DNA of 64,000 bases. It comes from Amorphophallus konjac. Taxonomy: Eukaryota; Streptophyta; Magnoliopsida; Alismatales; Araceae. The notes under the pieces are model-generated. The model saw nothing but the letters and a program-made list of their open reading frames with translations, made no database searches and was not told where the DNA came from. Location of the stretch: NCBI GenBank assembly GCA_022559845.1, contig CM040123.1, positions 321,079,933-321,143,932 on the forward strand, in the 5' to 3' direction. The position numbers and the translations under genes are program-made. Each line of letters starts with the position of its first letter. Positions within the stretch are counted from its first letter, which is position 1. This document shows positions 46,551 to 57,916 of this stretch, piece by piece.

Positions 46551-46863
46551 TGCATACTTCTTGCAGTCATCATCGCATTTTCCTCCTACTCGAGTCCGAG
46601 AGGGGTTTAAAACCACACCAACCAGGTGTGTGTCAGGTCACGATCTCATTACTTTTATTGTAAGGAATTGTTACTACACCGCCATTTTCTAATTCCGTTC
46701 GTTTATTGTCTACTATTTTGTAAGGGTAACCAAGGAAAGCCCTCTCCGTCGGCCGGCCGAAGGGGGAGGAAGAAGCAACCCGCCATCTCCAGCTCTTGAG
46801 GTAGGCGCGATCACTTTCTTTATTTTGGGGTCTTTTGGCCCCTGGCGATCACATCTTGTCATC

Positions 46864-47255
46864 GAGGCCGCGGTGAGTCACTTCCCCAATGGCCGTTTAA
46901 ATTCTCGTTCTTATATGTTATATTCTTATCTATTCATGTTCTAGAGGCCGCGGCGAGTCACTTCCCCAATGGCCGTTTAAATTCCCGCTCTTATATTCTC
47001 TTTATATTCTGTTATATTCTTATCTATTCATATTCTCGAGGCCGCGGTGAGTCACTTCCCTAATGGCCGTTTAAATTTCCGCTCTTTATATTCTCTTTAT
47101 ATTCTGTTATCTTCTTATCTGCTCATATTCTCGAGGCCGCGGCGAGTCACTTCCCCAATGGCCGTTTCAATTCTTGCTATTTAATTTCTGCACCATTCCC
47201 GTCCCCCCGAGGTCGCGGCGAGTCACTTCCCGCTATGACCGTTTAACCCCCATAT
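46864..47255 (+). repeat. Leader tandem repeat, 76-95 bp, 5 units
   Basis: Units start at 46864, 46944, 47038, 47133 and 47209. Each begins GAGG(C/T)CGCGG(T/C)GAGTCACTTCC, continues with ATGGCCGTTT(A/C)AA, then T-rich sequence. Four of the five lie in an untranslated leader. Units with CGGTGAGTCA hold the palindrome TGAGTCA, a bZIP-type site. Confidence 0.88.
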
Positions 47256-48033
47256 CTTGCTATATTACATTTGTCCCACTCGCCCCGCCGGAGCAATATC
47301 CCGTGGTGGCCCCTTCTCTCTTCTCTTATTTCTGTGTTGCAGCAAACAAAAGAGGAGCCCACGCGCTCCGCGTCTTCTCCGCTCCCCGAACCGCGTGACG
47401 TCGCTCACAGATTAGCGATCACGGTGGGACTTCTACTGCTTCCTTTTGGCTACCCTTTCAGTTCGGCACCGTCCGTGCCTCTCCACCTTGGCGCCCTCGC
47501 GCGCCCCCGTTGTGCTCACGGCAGCACTATCAGTTGTGATTGGTTGGGTGTTTATTATATGTTTGTTATTTCTGTTGTTTTCTTACTCTATATATCTGTC
47601 AGCATTCCATTGCATACATCCATCCCTCTTTTATATCCTTTTTCATTTTTTCTAAGGATCACCCTTTCCCGGTGAAGGAAGGACTCTCCGTTTGAGAATT
47701 CCTCTCAACGGACTAGAATCTCCTCCACTGGGACCTCCGTAAGTCCCCGACATCGAAGAATCTCCTCTTCGTTCACTGGGCTGGTTGTACCATTGAAGTT
47801 CCCCGGAGTTAGTCATTCCATTCGTGGTGAGACGAGAAACCCTAGCTGACACGGCGGTGAAACAAAAATAAACTAGGGTCCCTATTTTGTGTGAACTTCG
47901 GATCTCGCTAAAAGCACAAAAAAAAAATCATCAAAATCAAAACAAAAAAAGGGCGTAAAGGCATCCACTTGTTTGATAATCTCTGTTACCTGCTTGCTAG
48001 TGTATGTTTTTGCGTTCTGGGAAAACTGTGAGC
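47256..48033 (+). other. Gypsy 3 leader, rest
   Basis: Untranslated stretch between the leader repeats and Gag. Open frames show no domain. T-rich at 47520-47650, A-rich at 47915-47960. No feature beyond the leader is supported. Confidence 0.45.
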
Positions 48034-50733
48034 ATGTCTCACGAGTCTTTTGAGGAGAACCACCCTAGTCGTGGTTTGTCAGCCGACCCGCGAGTCTATG
48101 CTATGGACTCAGGTCCCTCTCATGAGCCCTCGCATGAGGTGTAGGTTATTGCCGGGGACACATCCCCACCACAGGATATCTCTTCCTTACTGGGCGTCCT
48201 CGCCAACACGGAGCTTACCTCTGAACAGCTCCGGGCCTTCCAAGCCATTCTAAAGGGGAAATCTATTTCCCCCATGCCCCAGGAATCAACTCCGGCCATC
48301 GCACCTCTCCAAGAGTCCGTGCAGGCCATTCCATCTCCTTCATTGGCGTAAGCCATCCAGTCTCCCTCGCTTCAAGGACAAGCGAGCCAACAACCACCCT
48401 CATTCCAGTTCCCGTCACAATCTCAAACTCCCGTTGCTCCCCACATACCGCTTCAGCCAGGGCCAACTGTCGTCAGTCCGACAGCTCCCTCTCATTCGGG
48501 GTTCCCCCCTCAAATCTTCGGGAGACAGTTTCTCCCCCAGTGGCAAGTACCACCTTCACCTCCAGAGGAGCTCGCCCAATCGCTCCTCAATAGGTTCAAT
48601 CGCATGGACGAGCAGTTTCAAAATCTGAGAAGAATGGTGGACATGAAAGCCACCCCGGAGGGTGCTTTGCCAATCCTTCCCGTCATTCATCTTCCTCCCT
48701 CCGAAATGCCCACGTACCGCAGATACAATGGTACCGGCAACCCCTTCATTCACCTCAAGGACTTCATGTATGAGTCCTCCTATTGGCAAAACGACCAGAG
48801 GTCCCTGGCATACCTCTTTCGGAGATCATTGGATGGTCCCGCGCTTGAGTGGTTCTATTCTTTGGAGGCCCGCGAGGCCGAGAATTTTGAAATAGTCCAG
48901 AGAAGGTTCTTGCAGAAATATAGGGATAGGGTCGGTCCCTCACTCTCCATTACCGACCTAGTGGCCAAAAAGATGAAACCCGACGAGGATTTTGTCCGCT
49001 ATGCTGATAGATGGAGGTCTCTAGCGGAAAGAATAAGGGATACCCTCTCCGAGCCCGAACAAGTGAAGATGATTGTGTCTAATGCAACCCCACAGTTCAG
49101 ACATGTCCTGGCCATGAATAAACTTACTACAATGGAGGAACTCTATGAAAGGGCCCGGTACATCCAAACCCAGTTAAAAGACTCCCCCATTATGAACATG
49201 TTTGAGTCACCAAAGCCCAAAGTGGTCAGAAAGACAGGCGCTGGTGTCCCGGGCGGAGCCACAGAAGGGGTCGTGACAAATGAGCAAGTGGGTGCGGTCA
49301 ACAATGCCAACTATGCAGTCAACCCAAGGCCTCCACAAATGCCCCGACTTCCCCTCCAACCAGGTCCTTTCCCTCTTCGTCCTCCACCCCAAAATAATCC
49401 ACCCCAGGATAATATGCCTCCATTACGTCAACCCCAGCAACAACAACCACAACCTCAGCAACAACAACCACCACTTCAGTACAACCAAGTTCCACCTCTG
49501 GGGAACTATGGTCCCCAACAGCAACAAAGGAGGCCGCTCGGTCCCAAGAGAGCCTACTATCCACCATTGCCAGAAACCTTAGCAGACATTTTTAATGCCC
49601 TCATGGCATCAAACCAACTCGCCCTACCCAGAGAAAGGCCCGTGTGGCCCCCGAATGTTGATACCTCCAAATACTGCGTCTACCACAGGCAGCCAGGACA
49701 CACAGTAGATTACTGCTTCCATTTCAAAGATAACATCCACGATATGAATGATGAACATCAAATAGATTGGGATGAGATGAGACGATACGTCGCCGCTCTG
49801 AAGGCTAGGAGACCTCCTCATAGGCCACAACAGCAGTTACAACAGCAGCAGGAACAGCAACCACAACAACAACAGCAGCCTCAGCAGGCCCCACAACAAC
49901 AGCCTAACATGGGCATAATCCAGAATCCATTACCGGAGCACCAACAGCCCAATCATCAGGTTAACCCCATCTCCTCCTTCCCGGAAGTCGGGAGAGAGCA
50001 GGTGTGGCACCAGGAAAGTACCTCCATTCTTTCTACCGCTAATCCTATCATCACGCAACACCCTTGCCTTGCCCGGGTAGCACCTCTCTCTCATCAACCC
50101 GCGTCAATATCACCTTCACCATTTCCACTACCATTACGACCTCCCATCCGTACCCCGATCTCCTATCAACCGACACTCTCCACTACGCCTTCACACCCTC
50201 TCATCTTCTCTCACTCCCCCACTTTACCATCCACCTCTACCACATTTGCCCCTACGCCTTCTAAACCCCTTATCATCCATCAACCATATATAACCCCATC
50301 TTTCTCCACCGTATCACCACTAATGCCTTCAAAACCACTCATTACCCATCGCCCACCTCAAAATCATTGCCCGCTTCAAGCCCTACCCACTTCTACTTCG
50401 TCTCCACCTCCACCTTCCAGACCCCTTATCCTTCATAATCCGCGCGATATCCCCTCTACCTCCACCATGCCTCCACCTAACAAACCCCTCATCGGAATCC
50501 CTGCTCCCGTCATCACCCCTGCTTCATCAACCATTCCTCCACCACTACCCCTTAAATCCCTGTTAAAACCCACTGCTACCCCCACAGAAGTACAACAGCC
50601 GCAGGCAATGGTGCTCCGGAGTGGAAGGATTTTTCACAGTGTTTTCCCCCACAATAGTCAGAATCCTGAGCAGTCTCAGCCAGAGAAGGATGATGGAGAA
50701 CAACCAGAAAGAGCTATCCCTGGAACACAGTAA
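48034..50733 (+). pseudogene. gag: Gypsy 3 Gag
   Basis: The frame starts with ATG at 48034 (MSHESFEENHPSRG) and has stops TAG 48142 and TAA 48349; from 48604 it is open for 709 codons. Gag core: MPTYRRYNGTGNPFIHLKDF, LAYLFRRSLDGPALEWFYSL, RFLQKYRDRVGPSLSITDL, DFVRYADRWRSLAERI. After a Gln/Pro-rich linker there is a single Cys-His motif (YCVYHRQPGHTVDYC), another Gln run, and a Pro/Ser/Thr-rich tail of degenerate repeats around PSKPLI(I/T)H. It ends MVLRSGRIF ... AIPGTQ and TAA 50731, then the protease in the same frame. Typical size for Ogre-like Gag. Confidence 0.85.
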
Positions 50734-52068
50734 GATCTATTGAAACACTTGGACAAGACACCTGCTCGGATCTCCATCCTGGAGCTACTTCAAAGATCCA
50801 CATCCCACCAGGGGGCCCTGATGGAATATCTTCAAAAAGTCATGGTTAATGAAGACCTCCCCGTGGAGAAGATTTCGACCGTCCTGACCCCAACAGACAC
50901 ACAACCGGCCATCATGTTCCACAACTACGAGCTCGCTCCCAAGGAAGCTCAGAAATATGCATTGTGCATTTCAATAAAAATTAATGGGGTATCCATAAAC
51001 CCGTGTCTTGTGGACACGTGTGTGTCTATAAATGTGATCTCCATGAGCACTCTCCAGTTGTCTGGGATCGACGAGGAACAAATAAGACCTTCCTCGATCA
51101 CGGTCACGGCTTATGACAATAGCAAAAGACCGTCGCAGGGGATGATTATTCTGAAGGCAGAACTAGGTCCCATGTCAATTCCCACGGAATTTCATGTCCT
51201 CGACATGGACCCCACATTCAAGGCTATACTGGGTCGCCCCTACATCGAAGCCATGGACCCTGTGCCTTCTACCAACCATCAGTGCCTGAAGTTTCCTTAC
51301 AATGGGAGGATTATTAAAGTGGTCAGCACACCTGTCCTTCACACAGTGGATGCTATCAACACCTCTCTGCCCTCTGTTTGGCCGTCTCATCGGCCCATAT
51401 TGTCACTACTGGACGTACGTGATTCATCTCACGTTCCACTAGCACCAAAGGAGCCGGTCAGGACAACCGCAACATCATATCTCCCTTTTCACTCCAAAGG
51501 GTGGGAGATTATGAGGAACATCGGCTACCAACAGGGTAAAGCTCTGGGCGCACAGTTATAGGGTAGGCTCAAACCGCCAAAGGAAATTAGGCCGAACCGC
51601 AGGTTTGGCCTAGGCTTCAAAGGACCGTTCAAGGCAGATTGGAAGCCCCTCACATGGACTCTATCAAACCACTTCAACAGAGGGCCCGTTGTTCAGATGA
51701 GAGATCACCCACGAGAAGCATATGGGGGATCACATGATGTATATTTGGCTGAAAAATATCCGAGGATCACCAAAAGAGGCAAGATCAAAGATCCGGAATG
51801 CGAGTGGAACAAATGGTTCGACATACGGGACATTTCCGTTGCACTGGAAAGGATGTTCTCGTCTCCGCAACTTGAAGGACCGCCATTGATCTCCAGAATA
51901 CCAGAGAACATTATCACTCTTGCCAAGGTTCCAAACTATCCTCGTCCTCGCCAGAAGGACCCTGTCATCGACGAATCTTCATCCGTCCTTAACATTGCCG
52001 TCGACGGCTCATTAGCCGCCATCTTCTCCATCCACTCATCTCAGCCTTTGCTGATATCTTCTTCCTAG
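50734..52068 (+). pseudogene. pol: Gypsy 3 protease with G-patch domain
   Basis: Same frame as Gag after one stop. A lead-in HLDKTPARISILELLQRS precedes the retropepsin core at 50960-51270: CLVDTCVSINVISMSTL (canonical D-T-G is D-T-C), then TEFHVLDMDPTFKAILGRPYI. A G-patch follows: GWEIMRNIGYQQGKALGAQL, broken by TAG at 51559, then FGLGFKGP. G-patch tails on the protease are known in Ogre-like elements and may bind RNA. The rest runs to a stop at 52066. The changed active site and the stop make it inactive. Confidence 0.8.
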
Positions 52069-52231
52069 GCCAGACAATTGTCTGATGATCTTCCCAGGTC
52101 CCCTTCTTTGCTTACATACCTACGCGGGCTTTTCAACCCGTGCCAGGTCTTCAACCATGATCTACTCTATGAGCCTCACAATCCTCTAGCCATAACCACT
52201 TTTCTCTCTCCTCCAATCTCTTTTCACTGCT
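52069..52231 (+). other. Protease-RT junction
   Basis: Frame changes here from the protease frame to the RT frame. Ogre elements are known to have an intron at this point. A pyrimidine-rich stretch ending TTTCTCTCTCCTCCAATC and nearby AG dinucleotides are compatible with that, but no unambiguous splice pair is visible. Confidence 0.35.
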
Positions 52232-55200
52232 TTGTCATTAAAAATGAAAACAAAAAAAAACGTCAATTTTCAAACTCCCCAACAATACATCTTCGTTGAG
52301 GAAACCTCCTACATCTCCCACGGGTGCGTACCGCCCTGCGGACCACCCGTCCAAGGTCCGATGAGCGACCTTTTCTACCCCTCCTCTGAGGGGTCTTCTC
52401 TTGTACATTCTACACCATCCTCTTCGTCTTCCTCTTCTTCTGTAAATATTGTCAGTCAATCTAGGAATGATAGGCCAAGGGTAGTACCTAGGAAGAAATC
52501 CAAGGGTAGGCAGATCCCTCGTCGATTCCTTCTGGATTTGGCCGCCAGGTGTCAGGCCCTTCTTGCCATCCCCCAGTTGTTAGAAAATCCCATCCAGCTA
52601 CCGGAAATAGAATATGAGGACGACTGTGCATTTGATGAAGGGTATGGAGTCTACGAGATCACGGATGAAGAATGTCCCACTGAAGATGAGGGTGAGGAAT
52701 ATGAGGACGCGGCTGGCGCATATGCTAGTAGAATGAGGAGATTCGACGAGCTGTCAACCGCCGTAGAAGAATCCACCAAAGAAGTCAACTTGGGAACTGA
52801 GGAAGACCCTAGGATCATCCTCAGAAGTGACAACCTACCACCCTCTGAAGAAGAGGCATTAATTGAGGTTCTCAAGGAATATAAGGACACGTTTGCATGG
52901 AGTTACGAGGATATGCCGGGTCTAGATTCAACCTTGGTCGAACACCGTTTAACCCTAAAACCAGGGTCCGTCTCGGAAAAACAAAGGTTAAGGCGTTTCC
53001 ACCCTCAGATGGCTTTGAAAATGAAAGAAGAGGTCGATAAGCTCCACAAAGCCAGGTTCATTAGAGTCGTCCTTTATCCTCAATGGGTGGCGAACATTGT
53101 CCCGGTCATGAAGAAAGATGGGAAATTCAGGATTTGTATCGACTTCCGGGACCTTAATCGCGCGTGTCCAAAGGATGATTTTCCCTTGCCTCACATTGAT
53201 GTGTTGATCAATAACACGGCAGGTTATGAGACCCTCTCATTCACGGATGGATTTTCAAGATATAATCAAATTCGTTTGGCAGAAGAGGACCAGGAGAAGA
53301 CGTCATTCACTACCCCTTGGGGAACATATTGTTACGTGGTTATGCCGTTTGGGTTAAAGAATGCTGGAGCTACTTACCAAAGAGCTATGATGGCCATATT
53401 TCATGACATGATGCACATATATCTGGAAGTGTATGTGGATGACTTATTGGTAAAATCAAGGACCAGGATGGAACATCCAGAAGTTTTGGCTAAGGTCTTG
53501 CAGAGGTCAAGGGAGTTCCAATTGAAAATGAACCCGAAAAAGTGTGTGTTTGGTGTGTCATCGGGTAAATTGCTGGGGTTCATTGTGAGTAAAAGAGGGA
53601 TTGAGATAGATCCCGACAAAGCCAAGGCCATCAGGGATATACCCCCTCCCAAGAATTTGAGGGAAGTCTGAGGTTTAATCGGGAGGTTGCAGTTTATTCG
53701 TCGGTTTGTGTCCCAACATTCACAAAGGTGTAGACCTCTCTACGAGTTGACCAAGCCAGGAGTAGAATTCCACTGGAATTCTAAATGTCAGAAAGCTTTT
53801 GAAGGGTTGAAGGAATATCTGGCTAGTCCACCCGTTCTCATTCCACCCAAACCAGAAAAACCTCTGATCCTTTACGTCTCAGTCTTGGATGACTCCGTGG
53901 GAGCCGTCCTCGCACAAGCCGATGAAGAAGGCAAGGAACGGGCAACCTATTACTTGTCCAAACTTCTCAATCCCTGTGAGTAGAAGTACACCGTCATGGA
54001 GAAAACATGTGCTGCCCTCGTTTGGGTAGTGCAGAAATTGAAACACTACTTCTTGGCTCATGAGGTCCACTTGATTGCTCGAATGAATCCTATCAAATTC
54101 CTTCTGGAGAAAGCCGTCCTTACGGATAGGCTAGCACGCTGGCAAAGTTTTCTCTCTCAGTTCGACATCACCTACATCCAGCAAAAGGTGATTAAAGGCT
54201 ATGCCATAGCTGAGCATCTCGCTCACCATCCTCTTCCCAAGTTCGATCCCGTCCAATCAGAGTTTCCGGATGAGGAATTAATGTCCGTCAACCAATCAGA
54301 TGAGCCAATGTGGACGCTATATTTTGATGGAGCTCTGAATTCTCAAGGGAGAGGAATCGGCGTCGCCCTCCTGTCGCCTGAAGGCCTCACATTCCCATTG
54401 GCATACCAGCTCAAATTTCCAGTCACCAACAATATAGCCGAATATGAAGCTCTTCTAGCTGGCCTAGAACTCGCTCATTCTTTTCGTATCACTGAGTTGC
54501 GAGTCGTAGGTGATAGTCAACTCATCCTTCGCCAGGTGCTCACTAAATATCGCACTCGCGATCCCAAACTCAAGCCATACCAAGAACTCACTGCTGCCTT
54601 TGCCAAACTGTTCACAAAACTGATCTTCGTTCATGTCTCTCGTCATCAGAATATTCTCGCCGATGCCCTCGCCTCATTGGCATCATCCATAAGGTTCCCT
54701 CTAGGAAGATGGTTTGAGTCCATTTCCATCTACAAACTTCACGCCCTTGCAATCGATGATGCTTCCTACGTAAATATCAAAGACAGGATAGCAAGGAAGA
54801 TCATGCAGGAAGATATCCTTGAGAAGAGGGAAATCATGTTGGCAGAGGCCGAAGAAGAACTGGCTGATGAAGGGAAACCATGGTTCTATGAAATCGTCAA
54901 ATACTGCCAAGATCAGTCTTATCCTGAAGGGGCCACCACAGAGGACAAGAAAGCCATAAGAAGGGTGGCTCAGAAATATACTTTGGTTGGAGGTTTACTC
55001 TATAGGAGGAGCCTTACTGGTATTCTGTTAAGATGTCTTGGTGACGATGAGGTTTGGAAATGTGTAGAGGAGACGCACTCGGGTGTGTGTGGTGGCCACG
55101 TGAATAGTCAGATGCTCGCCAAGAAGATCATTCACCAAGGCTTTTATTGGCCCACTATGGAAGAAGATTGTGCTGTCTATGTCCGTAGGTGTGTCAAGTG

Positions 55201-56140
55201 TCAACTTCATGCCGATAAAATCCATTCACCATCTTCCTCACTTCATCCAATATCCTCCCTGTTGCCTTTCTCCATGTGGACATTCGACATCATTGGTCCC
55301 CTAGGTGATCCCAATTCCCTCACCAAGCAAAAATCTTTCATCATTACTGCAACGGAATACTTCACCAAATGGGCCGAAGCCGAAGCTTACGCGGAAATCA
55401 AGGCGTCAACAGTCTGCAAGTTCATCATGAAGAACATCCTCGCCAGATTCGGCGTCCCAAGCACAATCGTCACCGACAATGGGCCACAGTTCATTTCTCA
55501 GGACCTACAGGACCTCTACAAAAGGTACGCAATCGCATTGCATCGTTCATCGCCTTAGTACCCACAAGGTAACGGCCAAGCGGAGGCCACCAATAAAATA
55601 TTTCTCAAAATCATCAAAAAAACCTACGAGTCTAGTAAGTTTTCAGACTGGCCAGAAAAACTTATCGAAGCCCTATGGGCCTATCGCACTTCAATCCGTA
55701 CCCCCACCGGGCAGACTCCATTTGCCCTTACTTATGGTATGGAAGCGGTAGTCCCGTACGAGACTCTGATCCCTTCTCTCAGGGTACAATTGGACGAGGA
55801 ATTTCCCCTCGACGATCATCGTAATTCACTCCTTGCCCAGTTGGAACTCTTGGATGAGAAGCGGCTGGCCGCTGCCGAACACGCGCGTGTGTATCAAAAT
55901 AGACTCGCTCGCTTTTACCAAAAGAAAGTCGTTGAGAGAAAATTCAAAGTCGGTGAGATGGTCGTAAAAAGAATTTTTGTCAAACCTGGAGGGCCGCGTT
56001 CTAAGCTCCAACCCAATTGGGAAGGACCATTTGTAATTCAAGCCGTGTACCCTGTCAACGCCTACAAGCTAGTCAACGCCGAAGGGACCGAGTTATCCCA
56101 CCCCTGGAATGGGCTTTATCTTAAGAAATACTACCCTTAG
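52232..56140 (+). pseudogene. pol: Gypsy 3 Pol: RT, RNase H, second RNase H, integrase
   Basis: Single frame, three stops (TGA 53669, TAG 53981, TAG 55556). An acidic N-terminal part (EDDCAFDEGYGVYEI) precedes RT: FRICIDFRDLNRACPKDDFPLP, HIDVLINNTAGYETLSF, FGLKNAGATYQR, YVDDLLVKSR. Then the thumb, RNase H, and second RNase H (WTLYFDGALNSQG, NNIAEYEALLAGLE, VGDSQLILRQ, ILADALASLAS). Integrase: CGGHVNSQ, CVKCQLHADK, MWTFDIIGPLG, VTDNGPQF, PQGNGQAEATNK, and a C-terminal NWEGPFVIQ domain ending PWNGLYLKKYYP. In the second RNase H the first residue of VDS is G. The other catalytic positions I checked are present, so decay is mainly by stops. Confidence 0.9.
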
Positions 56141-57916
56141 CATAAAATAAAAAAATGATGAAAAGATAAAAAACATCAAAAATAAAGAAATATTGAAAAC
56201 CACTAAAAATATGGAAAATTCAAAATGCCGATGCCTGGCAGTCACCATGTAGTTAAGTCCCTGCATCTAACCTTCATGTTAGGATAGGGCCCATTAAGGC
56301 TTGGTAGGCACCGGGTCTTGGTTTGCCAGAACCGTGGAGATCCCTATCCGGCCACGTCGGCCTATGCTCGCTCGAAGGAAGCTAACATGTGCTCACTTCT
56401 GTATTTTATTCAAAAAAAGTCGGTAGCATCACCTACGGTGGGGCCCCACCTAGAAGATCTCCGGAAGCTGTAATCTTTATTTTTTTCTCTTCGACCAAAT
56501 GAGACAGTCGGTGCCCTTAAAACGCTGAGCATGAGAAACCGAAACTCAAACCCCAAAGGCAAGAGTAGGATCCATTTCCTCGAGCATCGATCAGAGCATG
56601 AGAAGAGGGTAGTGTCCCCACAGGCATATGAAAAGGGAGCCCACAAACGTCAAACGACTATATCTCCCTCACAAAAAGAAATACAAAGTCAAAATCAAGA
56701 GAAAAGCCTGGTCGTGACCGTGCCTGTTGCGATAAACGGAACCCCTCAAAGCAAAGTCTGAATCCACAAAAGGGGCCGTGGAATGTAAATGCTCGAGATT
56801 TGGTCCGAAGTTGTCCGAAAGGAAAGAGTTAATGGGCCCTTATTCGCTCGCTGGGTTAACGGCTTTACCGGTCCTCTTAGGAAGTTTATCCCCTACACTC
56901 TTCCTTCTCCCTCTAAAGATGAAGGTTCGATGGAGTTTCTGAAAGGTGAAAACTGCCCAGGGTCTGCGACCTTATTTTAATATACACATTTGGTTGCCTA
57001 CTTTGAAAAGCAAAAGCTATCGCTGCGAAGGAGTCTCCGTGTTTCTGGCTGGTCAAGACCCCTGTTTACCACCTTGATGTCTTCTTGTTTAACCTCGGGC
57101 TTAGGCCAATGCAAGCGCGTCACCTATGGGTGCGACGGCGTCTGATTCTGGGTCAGTGTCGCGCAGTTGGTCGTTAGGGTTCCAAGGTGTTCCATCATAT
57201 ACCATCTAGAGTTGTGAGGAAACAGACCCGGGTCGGGCAAATCATTTACCTCAAACATCTTTTGGGTGAATCCATGTGGTCGAAAGCGACTGGGAGCCTA
57301 AGCATGACATGACGGTATTGTCATCAGGGTAAGTCTTAGCCGGCGGGATCATCATTCGAGGGGTCTAGAGGCCCAAATCAACCTAGATGTGCACTTAGGA
57401 TACCTGGGAGGTTAGTAAGAAACCCCTGTTCTCACGTAGGTTAGGTGCCATTTGGGTGCTTGCCAGGCGTTAGCAAGAAAAAATTGAAATGATAAAAACA
57501 ACAAAAAATGGAAAAGAGAAAATGTACATATTTGCAAATAAAAAAATCTTTTTTATGATAAAATTAAACAAACAAAAAATGCCAAATATAAAAAAGAAAA
57601 CAAATCAATTTTGCATGATTGCATTTGCGTGCAGCATCTCACTTTTAATACCGCTTGCATTCGTGTGCTTACCTGTCGCATTTATCATCACCGCATCTTT
57701 CCCTTGCCTTCGTTAAATAAAGGCTTGGCCCCTTGACCAGTTATCAAGGACAGTCACAGTGACCATTTGCTTATTGAGCAAGGGGCCAAGTCAGAACAGA
57801 AATTCTGATTTGTTTGTTTCAGTGATGTGTGCAGGGATTCAGGCAACAGAAGCAAAGGTGAAAAATAAACAAATTGAACCTTGTATTTTATTCCAAAAAA
57901 ACCAAAAAAAAATTCA
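56141..57916 (+). other. Gypsy 3 spacer between pol and antisense gene
   Basis: Non-coding 1.8 kb, partly conserved with 10971-12790 of gypsy 1 (see that entry). Ends near a downstream T/A-rich zone at 57880-57920. No gene supported. Confidence 0.6.
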
